64,000 nt of DNA, taken from positions 186,001-250,000 of the forward strand of contig NZ_FNSY01000001.1 of assembly GCF_900105515.1 (NCBI RefSeq), read 5' to 3'. Position 1 is the stretch's first letter. The number at the start of each line of letters is the position of its first letter. A model generated the notes under the pieces. That model saw only the letters and a program-made list of their open reading frames with translations, searched no databases and had not been told where the DNA came from. Shown piece by piece: positions 63,123 through 64,000 of this stretch. A program made the position numbers and the translations under genes. Source of the DNA: Streptomyces sp. 2131.1 (GTDB lineage Bacteria; Actinomycetota; Actinomycetes; Streptomycetales; Streptomycetaceae).

Positions 63123-64000
63123 TCAGGCGGTGTGGAGCGTCAGCCCGTACCGGTTCAGGATCTCGTTGATCGGCTGGTGCCAGGTCTCACCGCCGGAGCT
63201 GCAGTTGCCCCAGCCGCCGGAGGTGACGCCCTGGGCCTGGTCGCCGCTGATGAAGGAGCCGCCGGAGTCGCCCGGTTCGGCGCAGACGCTGGTCTTGGTC
63301 ATCTGGTAGACCGCGCCCTGGCTGTAGTTGACCGTGTCGTTGGTGGCGAGGACGTTGCCGCAGTGCCAGTGCGAGGTGGAGCCGGAACGGCAGATCGAGG
63401 CACCGATGGGAGCCACGTTCGAGCCGCGGACGAGCTGGTCGGAGACGGTGCCCCAGCCGAGGACGACGGGGACCGTCCACCAGCCGCTGCCGACATTGAC
63501 CCAGGCGTAGTCGTCGCCGGGGAAGGACGAGCCCTGGAAGTTGCCTATGTAGGATCCGTCCCAGCCGCTGACCCCGGCACCGGCCCGACCGCAGTGGCCC
63601 GCCGTCACGAAGCCGCCGTAGACGGAGAAGCCGATGGAGCACCGCACGTTGCCCGTGTAGTACGGGTCACCGCCCACGGTCCCGGCCGAGAAGGTCTTCG
63701 GCGCCTCCGTGGTCTTCACGACGCTGACGGGCCCGGTCTCGCGGGCCTTCCGCACGAACGCCTGGACATCGTTGTCAGACTGCCGGGAGGCGACGACGTC
63801 GATGACGACCTTGTTGGCGCGGGGATCGACGTGCCAGCTGCTGACGCCGGAGGGGGCGTCGAGCTTGTCGAGCTTCGCCTTGAACGAGTCGAGGCTCTTC
63901 TCGGTGTGGGTCACCAGGCGTACGGCGGCGCCTGTGGCCCGTACCGCTGCCGCCTGCTCGGTGTCGGTGACGGCGACGGTGAGGTGGCCGGTCGCCGGGT
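63123..64000 (-). CDS. streptogrisin-type serine protease (partial at 5' end)
   Basis: The reading frame continues off the right edge, so the signal peptide and first part of the prodomain are missing. Visible are an alpha-lytic-type prodomain (KLDKLDAPSGVSSWHVDPRANKV in pieces, QAFVRKARETGPVSVVKT), then the mature S1E protease beginning near GGDPYYTGNVRCSIGF. Triad: His in FVTAGHCG, Asp in PGDDYAWV, and Ser in EPGDSGGSF. There is no C-terminal chitin-binding domain, so it is closer to streptogrisin B/D types than C. Secreted protease for extracellular protein use. Confidence 0.92.
   Translation of the reverse strand, partial: PATGHLTVAVTDTEQAAAVRATGAAVRLVTHTEKSLDSFKAKLDKLDAPSGVSSWHVDPRANKVVIDVVASRQSDNDVQAFVRKARETGPVSVVKTTEAPKTFSAGTVGGDPYYTGNVRCSIGFSVYGGFVTAGHCGRAGAGVSGWDGSYIGNFQGSSFPGDDYAWVNVGSGWWTVPVVLGWGTVSDQLVRGSNVAPIGASICRSGSTSHWHCGNVLATNDTVNYSQGAVYQMTKTSVCAEPGDSGGSFISGDQAQGVTSGGWGNCSSGGETWHQPINEILNRYGLTLHTA

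Overview
The window looks like Streptomyces chromosome. GC is very high with strong third-position bias, and many genes use GTG or TTG starts or overlap their neighbour by ATGA or GTGA. The accessory genes also fit: streptogrisin-type protease, cellulase with a CebR-type operator, TerD proteins, DUF5133, XRE/MmyB-like regulator and rifampin phosphotransferase with a rifamycin-associated element. I could not run any search, so all family calls come from reading motifs.

Region 1 (about 624-15990) is the most unusual part: a four-gene, same-strand cluster related to polyunsaturated-fatty-acid (pfa) synthases. It encodes a thioester-reductase-like SDR, a PfaD-type enoyl reductase, a PfaA-type KS-AT-ACP-KR-DH megasynthase with only one visible ACP, and a PfaC-type KS-CLF-AT-DH-DH protein. 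The last is split by a -1 frame change at a G GGG GGC heptamer inside the first dehydratase. The gene order ER, PfaA, PfaC-with-AT resembles myxobacterial pfa operons. The reductase in place of an acyltransferase suggests release of the chain as aldehyde or alcohol, as in heterocyst glycolipid pathways (inference).

Region 2 (16-25.8 kb) holds small regulator/redox/stress genes: an NmrA-like SDR behind a SoxR-box promoter with a 19-bp spacer, a DUF2975 protein behind two palindromes, an ArsR-like regulator coupled to an MFS exporter, a divergent TetR/hydrolase-DUF4287 pair, a Zn-ribbon protein, ThuA-like and RidA proteins, a broken GNAT gene, a SUKH-like protein, and a universal stress protein coupled to a class III adenylate cyclase. 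Region 3 (25.9-41 kb) has rph with its RAE, a sirtuin, hydrolases, small membrane proteins, a cation/proton antiporter, a truncated FtsX permease, an Mrr-like membrane nuclease, and a deletion scar that removed the shared front ends of a monooxygenase and a TetR gene, followed by an MFS transporter.

Region 4 (41-55.3 kb) has an F420-type oxidoreductase, a leaderless TetR with a DoxX-like protein, argJ, a GH5-FN3-CBM2 endoglucanase, several PAP2 phosphatases (one fused to a diacylglycerol kinase and coupled to YihY/BrkB and a second PAP2 gene), SRPBCC and VOC proteins, a tandem AsnC regulator and a GH25 lysozyme. Region 5 (55.3-64 kb) has an SDR, a TerD-VWA protein, an APH-like kinase, a methyltransferase, a basic DNA-binding-like protein, a cold-shock protein, an XRE regulator ending inside a 27-bp inverted repeat, a tRNA-like gene with an odd anticodon arm, a GNAT, and a streptogrisin-like protease running off the right edge. 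Convergent gene pairs are often separated by long GC-rich terminator hairpins.
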